Assembly: GCA_021030905.1 (NCBI GenBank)
Contig: JAGFMI010000006.1
Span: 682,001 to 746,000, forward strand
Origin: Pyrenula massariospora
Lineage: Eukaryota > Ascomycota > Eurotiomycetes > Pyrenulales > Pyrenulaceae
Direction of reading: 5' to 3'
DNA length: 64,000 nt
Part shown: positions 11,572 to 22,480 of the stretch, in pieces
Layout of the letters: each line of letters starts with the position of its first letter
Numbering within the stretch: position 1 is the first letter of the stretch
Translations under genes and position numbers: made by a program
The notes under the pieces: model-generated
Database searches by the model: none
Seen by the model: the letters and a program-made list of their open reading frames with translations, nothing else
What the model was told of the DNA's origin: nothing

Positions 11572-12608
11572 TTAGCGCGCAAATGGCGATCGCGAGACAC
11601 TGGAGATGTCGTCCTGTGCCGCCGCGCGTCAGCCGGCGATCCTTGCACTGTGAAAGATCTGGGCTACGAGGAGATGACTCACCATGTGGTTACACATCGC
11701 CACGAAAAGATCGAAGAATAGCGTTCCGCCCTCTTCCATTTCGGCTTGCATCGTACCGCTGCGCTTAAACGTACCGCGGGAACGGATGATTAGCGCGAGA
11801 TAGTGGGCCCTCAGCTTCGAGTCGTTGTCTGGCGTGTTGGCGTAAGCATAGCGTGCAGACGAAAGGATCGTGCTGCACTGTATGCCGCCTTGGAGGCCTT
11901 GTTTACGGAGTGCGAGACGCTTGAGCTCGTCGAGGCCGTATTTGTCGGCAGCGCAACTGCAGCAAAGCTTCCGTTAGCACAGCAGGAACTCCGAGTGCAG
12001 TGTTTAGAGAAAATATAGCGTACTAGACAACGGTATCTTTGAGTAGGGTGACGCCTAGCGCTTGCATGCGGACGGTCGACTCTGTCGCTCTCTTGCCGCC
12101 GCCAGGCGTTCCAGCTGCACCGCCATCTTCTAGCTCCCAAGTGTCTCTTCGCTTGTTGTGGAGGAGGCGAGGATAATAGTCGCCTTTGTAGAGGTACTCA
12201 AGGACGGAAGAAAGTATCTCAGGCTGTTCGTCGGGCAGATCGATTCGCTTCGAATGTGCCTCAAGAAACTGGCCCTTCAGACAGGCAGAGAAAAAAGGAC
12301 TGTGTGAGAGGACATCTTCGTGAGCCGCAAACAGTCTCTGCTCTGGACCAACACAGAGGGTGATAATTGGAGAAGTCAAAGAGCTAGAAGACGTCAGTAA
12401 AAGCCAATAAAGGGGTCCTATAGTGTGCTCACGCCTTCCCTGGGCTGTTCTCCGGGTTCGCAGAAGCGGCTCTCTCGACCTTCCTCGAAGCTGCGGCGGA
12501 GTGCTCTCGGAAGGACCGCTTTTTGCTACTGGATTTTCCTGCGCCGTATTTTGACGAGAAACTATCGGCCTTGTATGAGGATGGAGGCGGTCTTCGAGAG
12601 GAGAACAT
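11572..12608 (-). CDS. BTB/POZ domain protein
   Basis: Exons 12608-12433, 12383-12024, 11956-11683, 11613-11572; 283 residues. A basic, Ser-rich N-terminus (MFSSRRPPPSSYKAD) is followed by a BTB domain: TLCVGPEQRLFAAHEDVLS, SPFFSACLKGQF, IDLPDEQPEILSSVLEYLY and GDYYPRLLHNKRRDTW. After a splice in TA|T, the second half reads YCAADKYGLDELKRLALRK and ARYAYANTPDNDSK. BTB domains dimerise and often recruit substrates to cullin-3 ligases. No kelch, MATH or zinc-finger partner domain is seen, so the role is open. The closest pattern I know is a widespread uncharacterised Pezizomycotina BTB protein. All four exons keep frame and join conserved text. Confidence 0.88.
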
Positions 12609-13861
12609 TATTTCAGTCTGGACAATTTTAGTGTCGTGGAGGAAAGAGCGTGAGAGATCGAGTCATCGAAAATAAAAGTAAAAGAAATGTTTCGGTGGAT
12701 ACCGTGGACAGTATCCTGTCACATCTCAGGCATCGACGAGGAGAAAGTGGGAGAAAAGAAAAGAACGCTCTACGGTCGGGATGGCCAGGGCCCCTTTATA
12801 GCTTGCATGAAGAGCTGCGGGCCTTATCGCAGCATTCACTTCAGGGTCCGGCGTAGATGTAAAAAGACGACGCCAGGCACCGACGTGTCTCCACGCGTAA
12901 AGTGATTACGCGCGAATAACACGATATCACATGACGAGGGGCCCGCGATTGCCCTTGCTTGGTGGCCTGTTCGGGGGCAATGGGGGCCAAAGGCGGCCGC
13001 CATGCCACTACTTTCCGATGTCCCCGGACGCTACCGGCGACCCAACCCTGAAGAGGCGTCACACTGCAAGGAAGAGCTGGTCGTGGTGCTGCTTCAGCCG
13101 GCTTGCTCTTGGCTACATAGGGACTAGCGGTCATTTGCAATTCTCCTCCAGCCCTTGCTCGGTGTCTTACACCGCATGCTTGGGTACTTGCAGCAGAGCC
13201 TGTTCTGTAAACGAGTCATCGAAGGCTTGCGAATCTCGTCAAAAAGCCACTGCATGTCCAGACAATGCGTCTACGGATTAGGCTGACGAATTATGGTGCG
13301 TTGCCTACCAAAATCTGAGTGGACCATGTAGAAAGGCAAAAAGGCGACCAGCAACTCCGCCAAGTGGCGTAACAATACGTTCAATTGAGATCAGCACCTA
13401 GTCAAGACCCGTGGCTTGAGATCACATTGCATTCCGAGCTAGCGGATCCTGCTTATATTGTGAGACACCCAAAGCTCTGTCTGGGCCGCAATCTGATACC
13501 ACGCCGGCTTAACCCTAGATACGCTCATGGACGTCACCTCTCTGTACTATATATCTCAATTTCATCGATCTCGAAAGATTTCACCATTCTTCGGATTGGA
13601 AGATCCAAGCCCACACCCCCAGTGATGGATTCTCTTTTTCATCTAGGCTCGATTTGACGCACGGTTGTGAGCCTGAATCCTGGGAGCGGAGCCTTGGAGG
13701 ACGCAACCCAAGATTGATCAGCCGAGGAGCTATAGCACGTTAGGTTGCTTTCTGCAAAGACAAGTAGCCGTAGATGAATAGATCGGCAGTGATCTTGTGT
13801 CGGCGAGGGCATTTCGTATTTCCCTCTCAAATAATCTCAAATGGGCTGACCAAAATGCCTC
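12609..13861. other. Intergenic between BTB gene and RMD5
   Basis: 1.25 kb, upstream of the BTB gene and downstream of RMD5, both on the minus strand. Frames present (for example 12931-13281) look like chance. Nothing else seen. Confidence 0.45.
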
Positions 13862-15163
13862 TCATAGAAATATCTTCTTTGCTTCTCTTGGGTGACTTTC
13901 GTTGGGACAGTACGGACACTTGAACTTGCTGCCTTTACTGAGCCCATTGAGAGACTCGGAGGCAATGACGTGCCCGCACGGCATCACCATTGGCGGGTTC
14001 TCATCTGTCGTCTGCACCTTCAATACCGGACAGACGAAGATTGAATGGAACAGATAAGATGGTGGCAGCGGTATCTCCACAGGCAATTCATTCTCGGTCG
14101 TCCATTCTGTGCGATTTTGTTCCATGACCTTTTGTAGTTTCAACAATGTTGGCAGCGCAATCGCTCCTGCTGTAGCTGCCACGTAAAGTGGCGAATCAGC
14201 TGACAACTCCAGTAGGGAGCAAAATTCCCGTGTGAAGGAACTTGCAACTTCATCCCAGGCGGAGATATTGTGGAAAATATGCTGGTAAGGAGACTGCTCA
14301 AGATTCGACCAGAATGCCACAGCCCCCATCAACTGTTGAACTTCATGTGGGTAACGTCTGTAGAAGCTTTGCAGCTCTTGCCTTGCGTATGTAATCGCCC
14401 GGAATTGAAGCGTCTGTCCATCTGCGTCTTCGCCGGCGCTCATGTACTCCTGAAACAGTGAAACAAATTGTAGGCGACAGAGCTCGAATTCCAAATTGCT
14501 TCCTCGGGCCTCCAATGCTTGACTGTGAGCTCGTGCCCATTCAATTGCAGGTCTTAGAGTGCGATTGTCTTTCAACTCATGTAGAATATGATACATTTCA
14601 GCAAATTGCTTCTGCATATCGTCTCCGCCCTCATCCTGACGGTTTATCATAGTCACATCCGGCGCAGCTCTTACTTCGCCATCGATGGCGGTCGATTCTT
14701 TCGCGCCCAGTACATCAAAAGACGCGTTGGCCTCCTCGTGAAACGTTTTCGCCACTGAGAAGAGACCCTCTCGAAGCAAATGCAGGTAAATGGCTCGGTT
14801 GACAAGGGCTGGTTCCGCTGATAGAGCGTCGATTTCGCTACTCGGCAAAGGTTTGTCCTTGAAAAGCTTGTTCAGAGCCCTCGAGTAGTTACCATGCCCA
14901 GAATTGGTCTCTCTTAGACTTGCAATAATGCTGGCGAAGGAAGTTTTGACCGGATTCTGTAGCTTGGCTAGGGTTATCTGCGCCGAAGTCGGATCTGCAA
15001 ACGTGATTAGTACCGTTGTGGGACTCAACTAAGACCGCGCACCAGCCGCTATTGCATTCCTAGCATTTTGCAGAGCTTCTATAATCCGTTGCGTCTCATC
15101 GATGGTGTTTGGAAGCTGATTTCGCTTCGAGGTCTCCGCGTGCTCGGCCTGGAGAGCATCCAT
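13862..15163 (-). CDS. RMD5: GID/CTLH E3 ubiquitin ligase RING subunit
   Basis: Catalytic RING subunit (Gid2/Rmd5) of the GID complex, which in yeast marks gluconeogenic enzymes for degradation when glucose returns. Exons 15163-15043 and 14994-13862; 417 residues. The N-terminus MDALQAEHAETSKRNQLPN fits the family. A LisH-like segment (ALVNRAIYLHLLREGLFSVA) precedes the CTLH/CRA region (LRPAIEWARAHSQALEARGS, FELCRLQFVSLFQ). The C-terminal degenerate RING has SIFVCPVLKVQTTDENPPM, MPCGHVIASESL and FKCPYCP. An apparent start further upstream is a GTG and is rejected. Divergent from the Stb6-like gene across 550 bp. Confidence 0.94.
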
Positions 15164-15713
15164 GGTGCAGGTGGACGACTCTACAAGGGAACTTTGAGCG
15201 TTTAGTGTACTCTTTCCAAGTGCTTGGGGGACATTTTCAGGCTGCACCGAATGCACCAGACCATGACGTGGACTTGAATTCGAAATCGATATCGGTACCG
15301 AGGTGCGAAAAAAACCAAGGTGCTGTGGAAAGAAAGAAGCTGGTATTCTTCACTGACACCGGACGAAGCTTAGATGGGGCCCGATCCGCCAACGACTATT
15401 AAGATACGTCACATGCTACTAAGCAGACACCGGCCGCTCTTACAACCTTTTTGACGCCGTCGCGGGAATTTACTTCGATTCTTCAGCTAACAGCTCGTTC
15501 AAAGCCCCAATATTCTCGGACTGGACCACGGCTGCCATCCAAAGACGTGATGCAGTACAATTACAAGTATCTGCACTCGTCGCCCATTGATCAATGCTCC
15601 ACAGATCAGAGCCAGAACGGCTTCCACCGTGCAGTTAGAGTCTTTTGAAGCCTCTATTCACTTTCAAAAAAATTGCACGGGATCCGGTCATAAGCTAATG
15701 TTAGCTTGTCGTA
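15164..15713. promoter_or_regulatory. Divergent promoter, RMD5 / Stb6-like
   Basis: 550 bp between opposing starts. No motif claimed; short frames only. Confidence 0.45.
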
Positions 15714-18227
15714 ATGTCATCTGTGGATGAAGCTCAGGCCCGAAAGAGTGAGGATTCCAGCTTTAGAGTCTCGAACGGACATTCAAAAGTCTCGCTGTCA
15801 AACAAAGGCGATGCAGATTCCAAAAAGTCACCCGTTCCCACCTCGAAGACTTTGTCGCCACGACATGGACATCAAAGGCTTGTGTTCCACGACCCAGTCG
15901 CCTTCCGTTACCTTGAAGAAGACCCATCTACAACTGTCCTTGACAGAGGTCGTCGACTCCAGGGGTATGAGATCTATATCGTCGAGCAGTGGGCTTGCTC
16001 ACGTGTTCATCCGACGTTTGTCATCACAACATACACGGGAGACCCTTCCCACCACATTCTTGTAAGTATATTAAGTGTCCCAACGGACGAAAGGGCTTGG
16101 TCTACAAGGATGCGCGTTTATTTCGATGCATTATACCAATATCATGCCCGCAAAAAGGAGACGCCTCTTGGTACACTTATGGTCACAAATCTAAGTGGAT
16201 TCCCGTCTGCGCTAAATGTGATTTCAATCCCTGATGGTAACATCAGGAAGCACAGGGAGGACTTCATTGTGAATGAGAACTTGAAGCGACTTGGATGCTC
16301 CGGCAGGGCTGGCATGAACTTAGCGGCTCCGCTTCCAAGTACGCAGGCAAAATTTCATCATCTTTACCGCACCAGTGATCGTGTCCCTTTCTATACTTCG
16401 GTCACAGAACTTGTAAAGATGTGTCAGGTTGCTTTGACTCTCTTTGACAAATTAACCCCAGCGTACGCGGACGGATTGCTATGCGACGTTACCGAGAAGG
16501 CGATCAATGACTGGTGGTCCGATATTGGCACGGACATGTACAACATTGAGCCGAGCGATGGGATTTTGGGTCCAACGACGGTCTCTGCTTTGATTGGAAC
16601 GCTGATTGGCGCATTTAATCGACTGAAGACTACATCGGCCCCCATTGGGAAGGACGTCTTCGACGTCAATGCGAGCAAGAAGGCTATCAGCTATTTTCAA
16701 AAGGCTCAGAAAATCAATCGCACGCGCCGTTTTGATCGACCAACTCTTGACAAACTTCACCGAGTTACAGCGAAGGCTGCGAGTAATGAAGGCTGGACGG
16801 TACCGAAAGCAGTTAAGTCGACTGTTGCAGAGCTAAGCGGCAAGGGTGGGGAAATGATGATGGGCATTGTCGGAGCTCGTGAAAAGGTTGGCATTGCAGA
16901 TATCGAGACGTTGGATATCGAAAAGTTTGCGCAGCTAGTTACAGGGAGTCGGTCTAGATGGCTGTGGCATGGTAAACCGATCAAGACTGGAAGCGGTGAT
17001 ATCTTCGACAATCTGGCCGATGAAAGTAACCGTGTTTTCAGCACAGATGATCAAGGTAATTTTATGTGGACCAGCAAGAAGCGTGACTCGCTATTCGATG
17101 CTCATAGGGATCGCTTTGCTTCTCTCGACCAACCACGCGAATCTGCCGATTCAAGGTCAGGATTCGGGCGCTTGAAAGATGCTGTTGGTCGCCCAAGTCG
17201 CCGCTCACATCAACGGTCATTTAGAGATGGGTCTCGAGACTCAGATATTGACGATCAACAAGGCTTTGAACCTGCATTGGAAACAATAACTTCGCAGCAG
17301 GAACCAGGGCCGTCAACAGAAGTGCCACAGGTTATGATGGACCGAGAAGATGTGGTAATGTCTCCTGATGGAATTCCAGGAGAGCAAGATGCCGTACCGG
17401 CCAACCTTACCGATGAAAAAAATTCAGCAACAGCATCTCCGCAGCTTTCTAGACCTTCTACACCGATAGCACAAGATGAGGATCCTGATGCGGAACGATC
17501 AGACCGCCAGATTGACGGGTCCGACCAGCAGAAAATTGACATGCGGAAGCATGAGAGCTTTGGTGTTTTAAATTTCAGCAGTCCCGAAAGCGCATTTCTT
17601 CGCCGTTCCCGAAGTTCCGTGCAAATATTCAATGTCGAGCCAGATAACCCAAGGATAAACCGGTTGCCAAGACATCTCTCCTTCAGCTTCGTCGAGGATG
17701 CTGTCTTGACGGTTTCTGAGCACGTAGCGGCGGAGGGAATGGCTTCCGAGGCAGAAATTCCTAGCAAAATAAAAGCTGAAGAAGCTAGCGCAGCAAAAGC
17801 TCAAAGCAAGGCCAGGAGAATCATGTACTTGGAACAGGCGACGGTCCAATTTGTTGAGAGTCAAGTCTCAAGGGTTGAAGAAATGGATACAACTGCACAG
17901 GATCACCAAGACGAGCTCAACGCGCTCTACTACCAAAGATTGGAGGATTACCAAACCCTTCGTTCGATGTCAACTGATCTACTCGGTGATGAGCGTTTGT
18001 CCTTGACGGATGGCTTGAAACAAGTAGAGGTTCTCGGTCAAAAGCTGGATTACGAGTTGAATGCATTGCAATCTCGAGTCACGGATGTTGAAGATGGAGT
18101 TTCTGAGTTCGAGCGAGGCGTTGTTGATATTGAAAAACGGATCAATAATCTGTTCCAAGATCGGCCTAAATCACAGTCGTGGGTCCGCTGGCTTGGCAAC
18201 GCTTTCATCCCACAAAAGGCGGCATAA
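15714..18227 (+). CDS. Stb6-like (Sin3-binding family) protein
   Basis: Single-exon gene of 837 residues. After a Ser-rich leader, a long conserved domain (about residues 50-420) carries HDPVAFRYLEEDPSTTVL, GYEIYIVEQWACSRVHPTF, ETPLGTLMVTNLSGFPSALN, FHHLYRTSDRVPFY, LCDVTEKAINDWWSDIG and ELSGKGGEMMMGIVGAREK. This is the N-terminal domain of fungal proteins annotated as STB6/STB2-like, named after yeast Sin3-binding proteins; a role with the Sin3 deacetylase is inferred from the name only. Residues 450-690 are low-complexity and acidic/Ser-rich. A coiled coil of about 110 residues (from LEQATVQFVESQVSRVEEMD to IEKRINNL) closes the protein. Convergent with TIM10. Confidence 0.88.
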   Translation: MSSVDEAQARKSEDSSFRVSNGHSKVSLSNKGDADSKKSPVPTSKTLSPRHGHQRLVFHDPVAFRYLEEDPSTTVLDRGRRLQGYEIYIVEQWACSRVHPTFVITTYTGDPSHHILVSILSVPTDERAWSTRMRVYFDALYQYHARKKETPLGTLMVTNLSGFPSALNVISIPDGNIRKHREDFIVNENLKRLGCSGRAGMNLAAPLPSTQAKFHHLYRTSDRVPFYTSVTELVKMCQVALTLFDKLTPAYADGLLCDVTEKAINDWWSDIGTDMYNIEPSDGILGPTTVSALIGTLIGAFNRLKTTSAPIGKDVFDVNASKKAISYFQKAQKINRTRRFDRPTLDKLHRVTAKAASNEGWTVPKAVKSTVAELSGKGGEMMMGIVGAREKVGIADIETLDIEKFAQLVTGSRSRWLWHGKPIKTGSGDIFDNLADESNRVFSTDDQGNFMWTSKKRDSLFDAHRDRFASLDQPRESADSRSGFGRLKDAVGRPSRRSHQRSFRDGSRDSDIDDQQGFEPALETITSQQEPGPSTEVPQVMMDREDVVMSPDGIPGEQDAVPANLTDEKNSATASPQLSRPSTPIAQDEDPDAERSDRQIDGSDQQKIDMRKHESFGVLNFSSPESAFLRRSRSSVQIFNVEPDNPRINRLPRHLSFSFVEDAVLTVSEHVAAEGMASEAEIPSKIKAEEASAAKAQSKARRIMYLEQATVQFVESQVSRVEEMDTTAQDHQDELNALYYQRLEDYQTLRSMSTDLLGDERLSLTDGLKQVEVLGQKLDYELNALQSRVTDVEDGVSEFERGVVDIEKRINNLFQDRPKSQSWVRWLGNAFIPQKAA

Positions 18228-18591
18228 GCGGATGTTTTCTGGAATACAGCATAAGCAAAGGCGTTGGCAGACATGGAGATGTACCTTAATGCGTTGACGC
18301 AGGGACCCTGTACACGGAAGCAATGGGCGATTCTTTGTAAAATTTCAAGCGTATTGACGGATGTTGTCTTCACAAAATGAAGCGGCAAGAAACTCGTATC
18401 TTTGCCGACTTTGCTCATATTACCTCTTCCTATCCAGCGTAGGCGAGTCTATCATTCGTATTCTAAAAAAGACCGGCGAGCGTTGGTTTGATAGCTTTCC
18501 TGCACCAAAAGTTTGACAAACTGTCACGCCATTTTCACCAGTAGAATTGGATTTTCCTGAAAGACGTTTATTTTTGAGTACAGCAGAACTC
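18228..18591. other. Shared 3' region of Stb6-like gene and TIM10
   Basis: 364 bp between convergent stops; nothing recognisable. Confidence 0.45.
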
Positions 18592-18990
18592 TTACATCCC
18601 AAAGCCGCCCATCGCACCTGCACCACCTCTTCCCGCAGCTTCACCTTGCATTTTCTCGCTTACTTTAATGTTGACGTCAAAGAACTTTGCAACACATCTG
18701 TCAAGACAGACAGATTCGGCTTTATTAAGATCTCCTTCTCGGTATTCTGGTGGTATGCATTTCTTGGTACAGGACTGATTCAATCTCTTTGGTGTCATTC
18801 GGTTAGTATAGCTTGAAGTTGGTGAGCGCATGTTACACACGTTGAACATGTCTGATATCATCTCTACCTACAATATACGTCAATATGCATCAAATAAAAT
18901 GGGGTAGAAGGAAGAACCTACCTCAGTCTCGGCGGCAGCAATTTTCTGCTCCGAAGACAGCTGCGGTCGGCCACCAAAGAGGAATGACAT
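18592..18990 (-). CDS. TIM10: Mitochondrial import chaperone Tim10
   Basis: Small Tim chaperone of the intermembrane space, which works as a Tim9-Tim10 hexamer to guide hydrophobic carriers to the inner membrane. Exons 18990-18922, 18867-18841, 18786-18592; 96 residues. [20 protein letters not shown] leads into EMISDMFN; after the second intron come the twin CX3C motifs, CTKKC ([19 protein letters not shown]) and CLDRC ([16 protein letters not shown]). The tail is Gly-rich and ends GGFGM. The second intron has a textbook ACTAAC branch site. Spliced N-terminus and length match Tim10. Divergent from MSK1, another mitochondrial gene. Confidence 0.95.
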
Positions 18991-19313
18991 GACGTTCACA
19001 CGCTGGCTTGACGATGGCCAAAGCTTCAGAATTTCGCGAAGCGAGTGGCAGTGCCCCCAAGACGCTCGCAGATGGCGCTCCGGGTAAAGCTAGGTAGGTA
19101 GGTATGTACTGTTGCGCTGGTGACTTGTGATATCGGCCTTGCAGAGACTTAATGAGTTGCTCCAACTTGCAACTTCGGCTCCGAAATAGAGTTTGCGGCC
19201 AGGAGCTATGACCACGAGCTTAAGTTTGGTCTGCAAAATCGTGCAAGACCATCGAGAAAAGTCTCACACATATTCGCTCTCACACACTGTACACTCACGG
19301 AGCGAAGCATTAG
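18991..19313. promoter_or_regulatory. Divergent promoter, TIM10 / MSK1
   Basis: 323 bp shared by two nuclear genes for mitochondrial proteins. A short run of AGGTAGGTAGGT is present near 19090. No known factor site is claimed. Confidence 0.5.
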
Positions 19314-21304
19314 ATGCGTTCAGATGCACTCATAATCCCATTCAAGAGCCGATGTCTCCCAACTCCACGACGGTATGCTTCTTGCCCCTTTCTTCCATGG
19401 CCAATTGTTGTTCGAAGGATGAATCGTGCAGAACCGCTGCGATTGATGCTTCCTCTTTGGAAGTACTTGATTGTACCTATTTATCTGATCTCTCAGACTG
19501 TATCTTTTTTTTTCCTATTAGCTTTATTTCGTAACTAATCTGACGCACAGGTGTATCTTTCGGAGGCTCGTACGACCTCGGCTCTTCTGTTACTGTACAC
19601 ATAACGTGACTAGAAAATCATCTGTAGAAGCTTTTAGAAGGTCCCAGGGCCATTTCTTCACGACCCGTACAGGTACTTGTGTCCAGGGGGATGGACGCCG
19701 TACAATTCTCGAAACTTCTTCAAGAAAGGCGGAAGAACGGTTGGAAAAGCTGAAAGCCTTGCCGACGGCTACGTATGGAAGAATTAGAAATTCTAATGAG
19801 GTTTTGAGTTGCGATCAGTTTTTGAAAGACTTCGGCCATTTGCATCCGAGCGAAACAGTAGAAGACCGTACAATTCAAATTCGAGGGAGAATCAATCGAA
19901 GGCGCCTCTTGGGCAAAAAGCTTCTATTTCTGGACGTTGTCGAGAATGAAGTAGCGCTGCAAGTTGTGATCGATACGCAGAAGGTAGATGTTCCTGCAGA
20001 CGGCAAATTCGATTTGGAAAACCTTCTGGAGGCGCTTCGACCTGGCGATGTCACGTCAGTTACTGGACATCCCCATCGCACTGCCCGCGGTGAGCTCTCA
20101 ATCCGAGCAAGCCAACCGCCAGATCTACTAGCACCATGCCTACACTCACATGTTTTTCCGGAGATAAAAGGTCCAGGAACGACATCAAGGGAAGGACCCA
20201 GCCTCGAAAAACACGTCGAATATCTCCTTAATAATAAGAGCAGAAAAACCATCCAGAGTCGTTTTCTAATCGTCAAGCGTCTAAGGGAGTTCCTCAACGC
20301 TCGATCATTTCTCGAGGTCAGCACACCGATCCTTTCAAGAACAGCTGGAGGGGCCATAGCTCGCGCTTTTGAGACAAAGGCTACCGAATTTGAAGGCCGG
20401 AAACTCTCCCTCAGGATCGCTCCCGAACTCTGGTTGAAGAGGCTTATTATTGGAGGCTTTGAACGCATCTACGAAATTGGACCGTCCTTTCGTAATGAGG
20501 GTAAGCCTAGGGACTGCCATCATCTGAAGGGTGAGATCTAACCGAATTTCAGGACTCGATAAGACCCATAATCCCGAATTTTGGACTTGCGAATTCTATC
20601 AAACCTATACCACCCTAGCAGAGCTCATGCACATGACTCAGGATATGCTAGCAAACCTCGTTGACGTTATCCCATCAGGCCTCGCAATACCTCCATATAT
20701 GGAGGATATTGGGAATTCCACTTCCAAATTTCAAACCGTCCAATTCATACCCGGGCTTGAATCAGCGCTAGGTCATCGGCTTCCACAACTTCATGATGCA
20801 TCAGCCACTTCTAACATTCTCGATATCTTCCGACAGAGAGGGCTTACTCCACCAGAACATGTGAACCTTCCTCGACTCCTAGATAAACTCTCTTCTCTAT
20901 ATCTTGAGCCATTGTCCTTCCAAAAGCCGATTTTCATTACCCATCATCCTGAATGCCTCTCACCGCTCTCCAAATCTTTCACCGATCAGGGCACTAAACA
21001 GATCATCAGTGCTCGCGCAGAATTGTTCATTGCTGGCATGGAAATTGCGAACATGTACGAAGAGGAAAACTCGCCTATCGAGCAGAGGCGGAAGTTCGAG
21101 ATGCAAGCCCAACTCTCGGGCGCCTCACAAGACGACGTGCCAATCGATGAAGACTACCTTCGTGCCCTGGAGTGGGGCTTGCCACCTACAGGAGGCTGGG
21201 GCTGTGGGTTGGACCGGCTTGTGATGCTTCTGACAGGCATTGGAAAGATCGGAGATGTCTTGCCATTTGGGAATTTGAGGGCAGTGACAAGAGGAGGAAT
21301 TTAG
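19314..21304 (+). CDS. MSK1: Mitochondrial lysyl-tRNA synthetase
   Basis: Class II synthetase that charges mitochondrial tRNA-Lys. Exons 19314-19372, 19551-20500, 20553-21304; 586 residues. The first exon and the start of the second (CIFRRLVRPRLFCYC) look like a basic presequence. An OB-fold tRNA-binding domain (IQIRGRINRRRLLGKKLLFL) follows. Motif 1 region: FLIVKRLREFLNARSFLEVS; motif 2: RIAPELWLKRLIIGGFERIY then FRNEG split by an intron, with THNPEFWTCEFYQTYT; motif 3: GGWGCGLDRLVMLLTG. The catalytic half is certain. The 19314 start is inferred: the frame upstream of 19606 has no ATG, and joining this ATG exon across a good branch site (GTAACTAAT before CACAG) keeps frame. Confidence 0.9.
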
Positions 21305-22480
21305 AAGGGATTTTAGACGCAGTGCAAGACCGCTAGCCATCCATGACCAGACCTTTACAAAAGATGCTAGAAGAGATTTAGAGCTCCTCACTCGCGCACA
21401 TTCGCTTCTTTCCCAATCAAAGTTACAATTTACAGCACGGAGGAACACCTTTCGGACGCGAGGCATCGCTTTCCCTTCTCTTCGATAAAGTGTGCCCGTT
21501 CAGCACTCTAGTACGAAACTATCGACTTTCAAACCCCGACGGCGATAGATTGAGCTCTTGACAAGCTCTCCCCAGAGATTCGCATACTAGGACGTATGGA
21601 CCAGATCTCAGCCTCCAGCAGCACTCTCTTGTAGCAATTAGCACTAGCGGAAAGGGGTCGAGCGGTGCCCTTGTGAATGAGAAATAGATTTGACAAGCAA
21701 TCGGGGAAAGTTTCCAATGCCAGGGGCGAATCAAGTCTGCAATATCGACCAATCTCAATCAATAGAACTACAAAACATCATCACTAATCCATGAAGACCT
21801 CGACTTATCTTGGCTTGCCTGTTCTGTCTCTTGCCGGCGTTGAACAACAATATCGAGGGCGAATTGATCCTGCGGTGTAGATCGTCATGGGCTGCATTCA
21901 GGGGTCCTGAGAGCTCTCCAAGAATGATCTTCATGCGCCATATACTTTTCAACCCTGTGCAGGGTTCTGCTTCTCTGCTATCTCAAGCTTGGATGGGCCA
22001 AGCAAGGCTTTACGAAACATCTATACGCCGTCAGGGTTAGTTACTTATTCAATCAGAGCTTCAGAGAAAAGGTATCTGTATTAAATATATGTAATATATA
22101 TTGCTCATTGACTCATTTAGATAAATAGCCAAAGAAAATCCTCTCCGTGATGATGATTCCATTATGACAGTGATTGACCGCTGATGGCAAGCTCCAGTGA
22201 TCCTGAAGAATTGGGATATAAGGCTCAAACATGCCCACTGATGAGATGAGAATTCCAAGAAGGCTAGCCCGAATCGATGTGTACCGTTTATTGAATGTTG
22301 AGTAAATGATGCCGTAAGTTAGGTAAAAACAAGGACATTCGTGAAATCGTCCCACCCTTCTCCAATTCAGAGCTGGCATCGAGGCTGGGTGTCAGAAGTC
22401 GTGGCGCATCTGATTGTTAGCACTGGCGCCCGCCCGGGTTATATTGGACGCGTCACGACGTCTGACACCCAGTCTCGTAT
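21305..22480. other. Intergenic between convergent MSK1 and SRA-YDG genes
   Basis: 1.18 kb. Holds no gene I can support. Its right end carries the inverted repeat described separately, lying directly past the SRA-YDG stop codon. Confidence 0.5.
22380..22477. repeat. Imperfect inverted repeat, 28-bp arms
   Basis: Left arm 22380-22407 and right arm 22450-22477 are reverse complements with three mismatches in 28 positions, separated by a 42-bp spacer (22408-22449). The core shared by the arms is CTGGGTGTCAGA. The element begins three bases past the stop codon of the minus-strand SRA-YDG gene, so it should be transcribed in that 3' UTR and would fold as a hairpin. It might be a miniature inverted-repeat element, a structured 3' UTR element or a palindromic duplication. 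I see no clear target-site duplication. Confidence 0.8.

Noticed and set aside
15164-15256. N-terminal extension of RMD5
   Set aside because: Begins at GTG and does not resemble the family; the ATG at 15163 gives the normal start.
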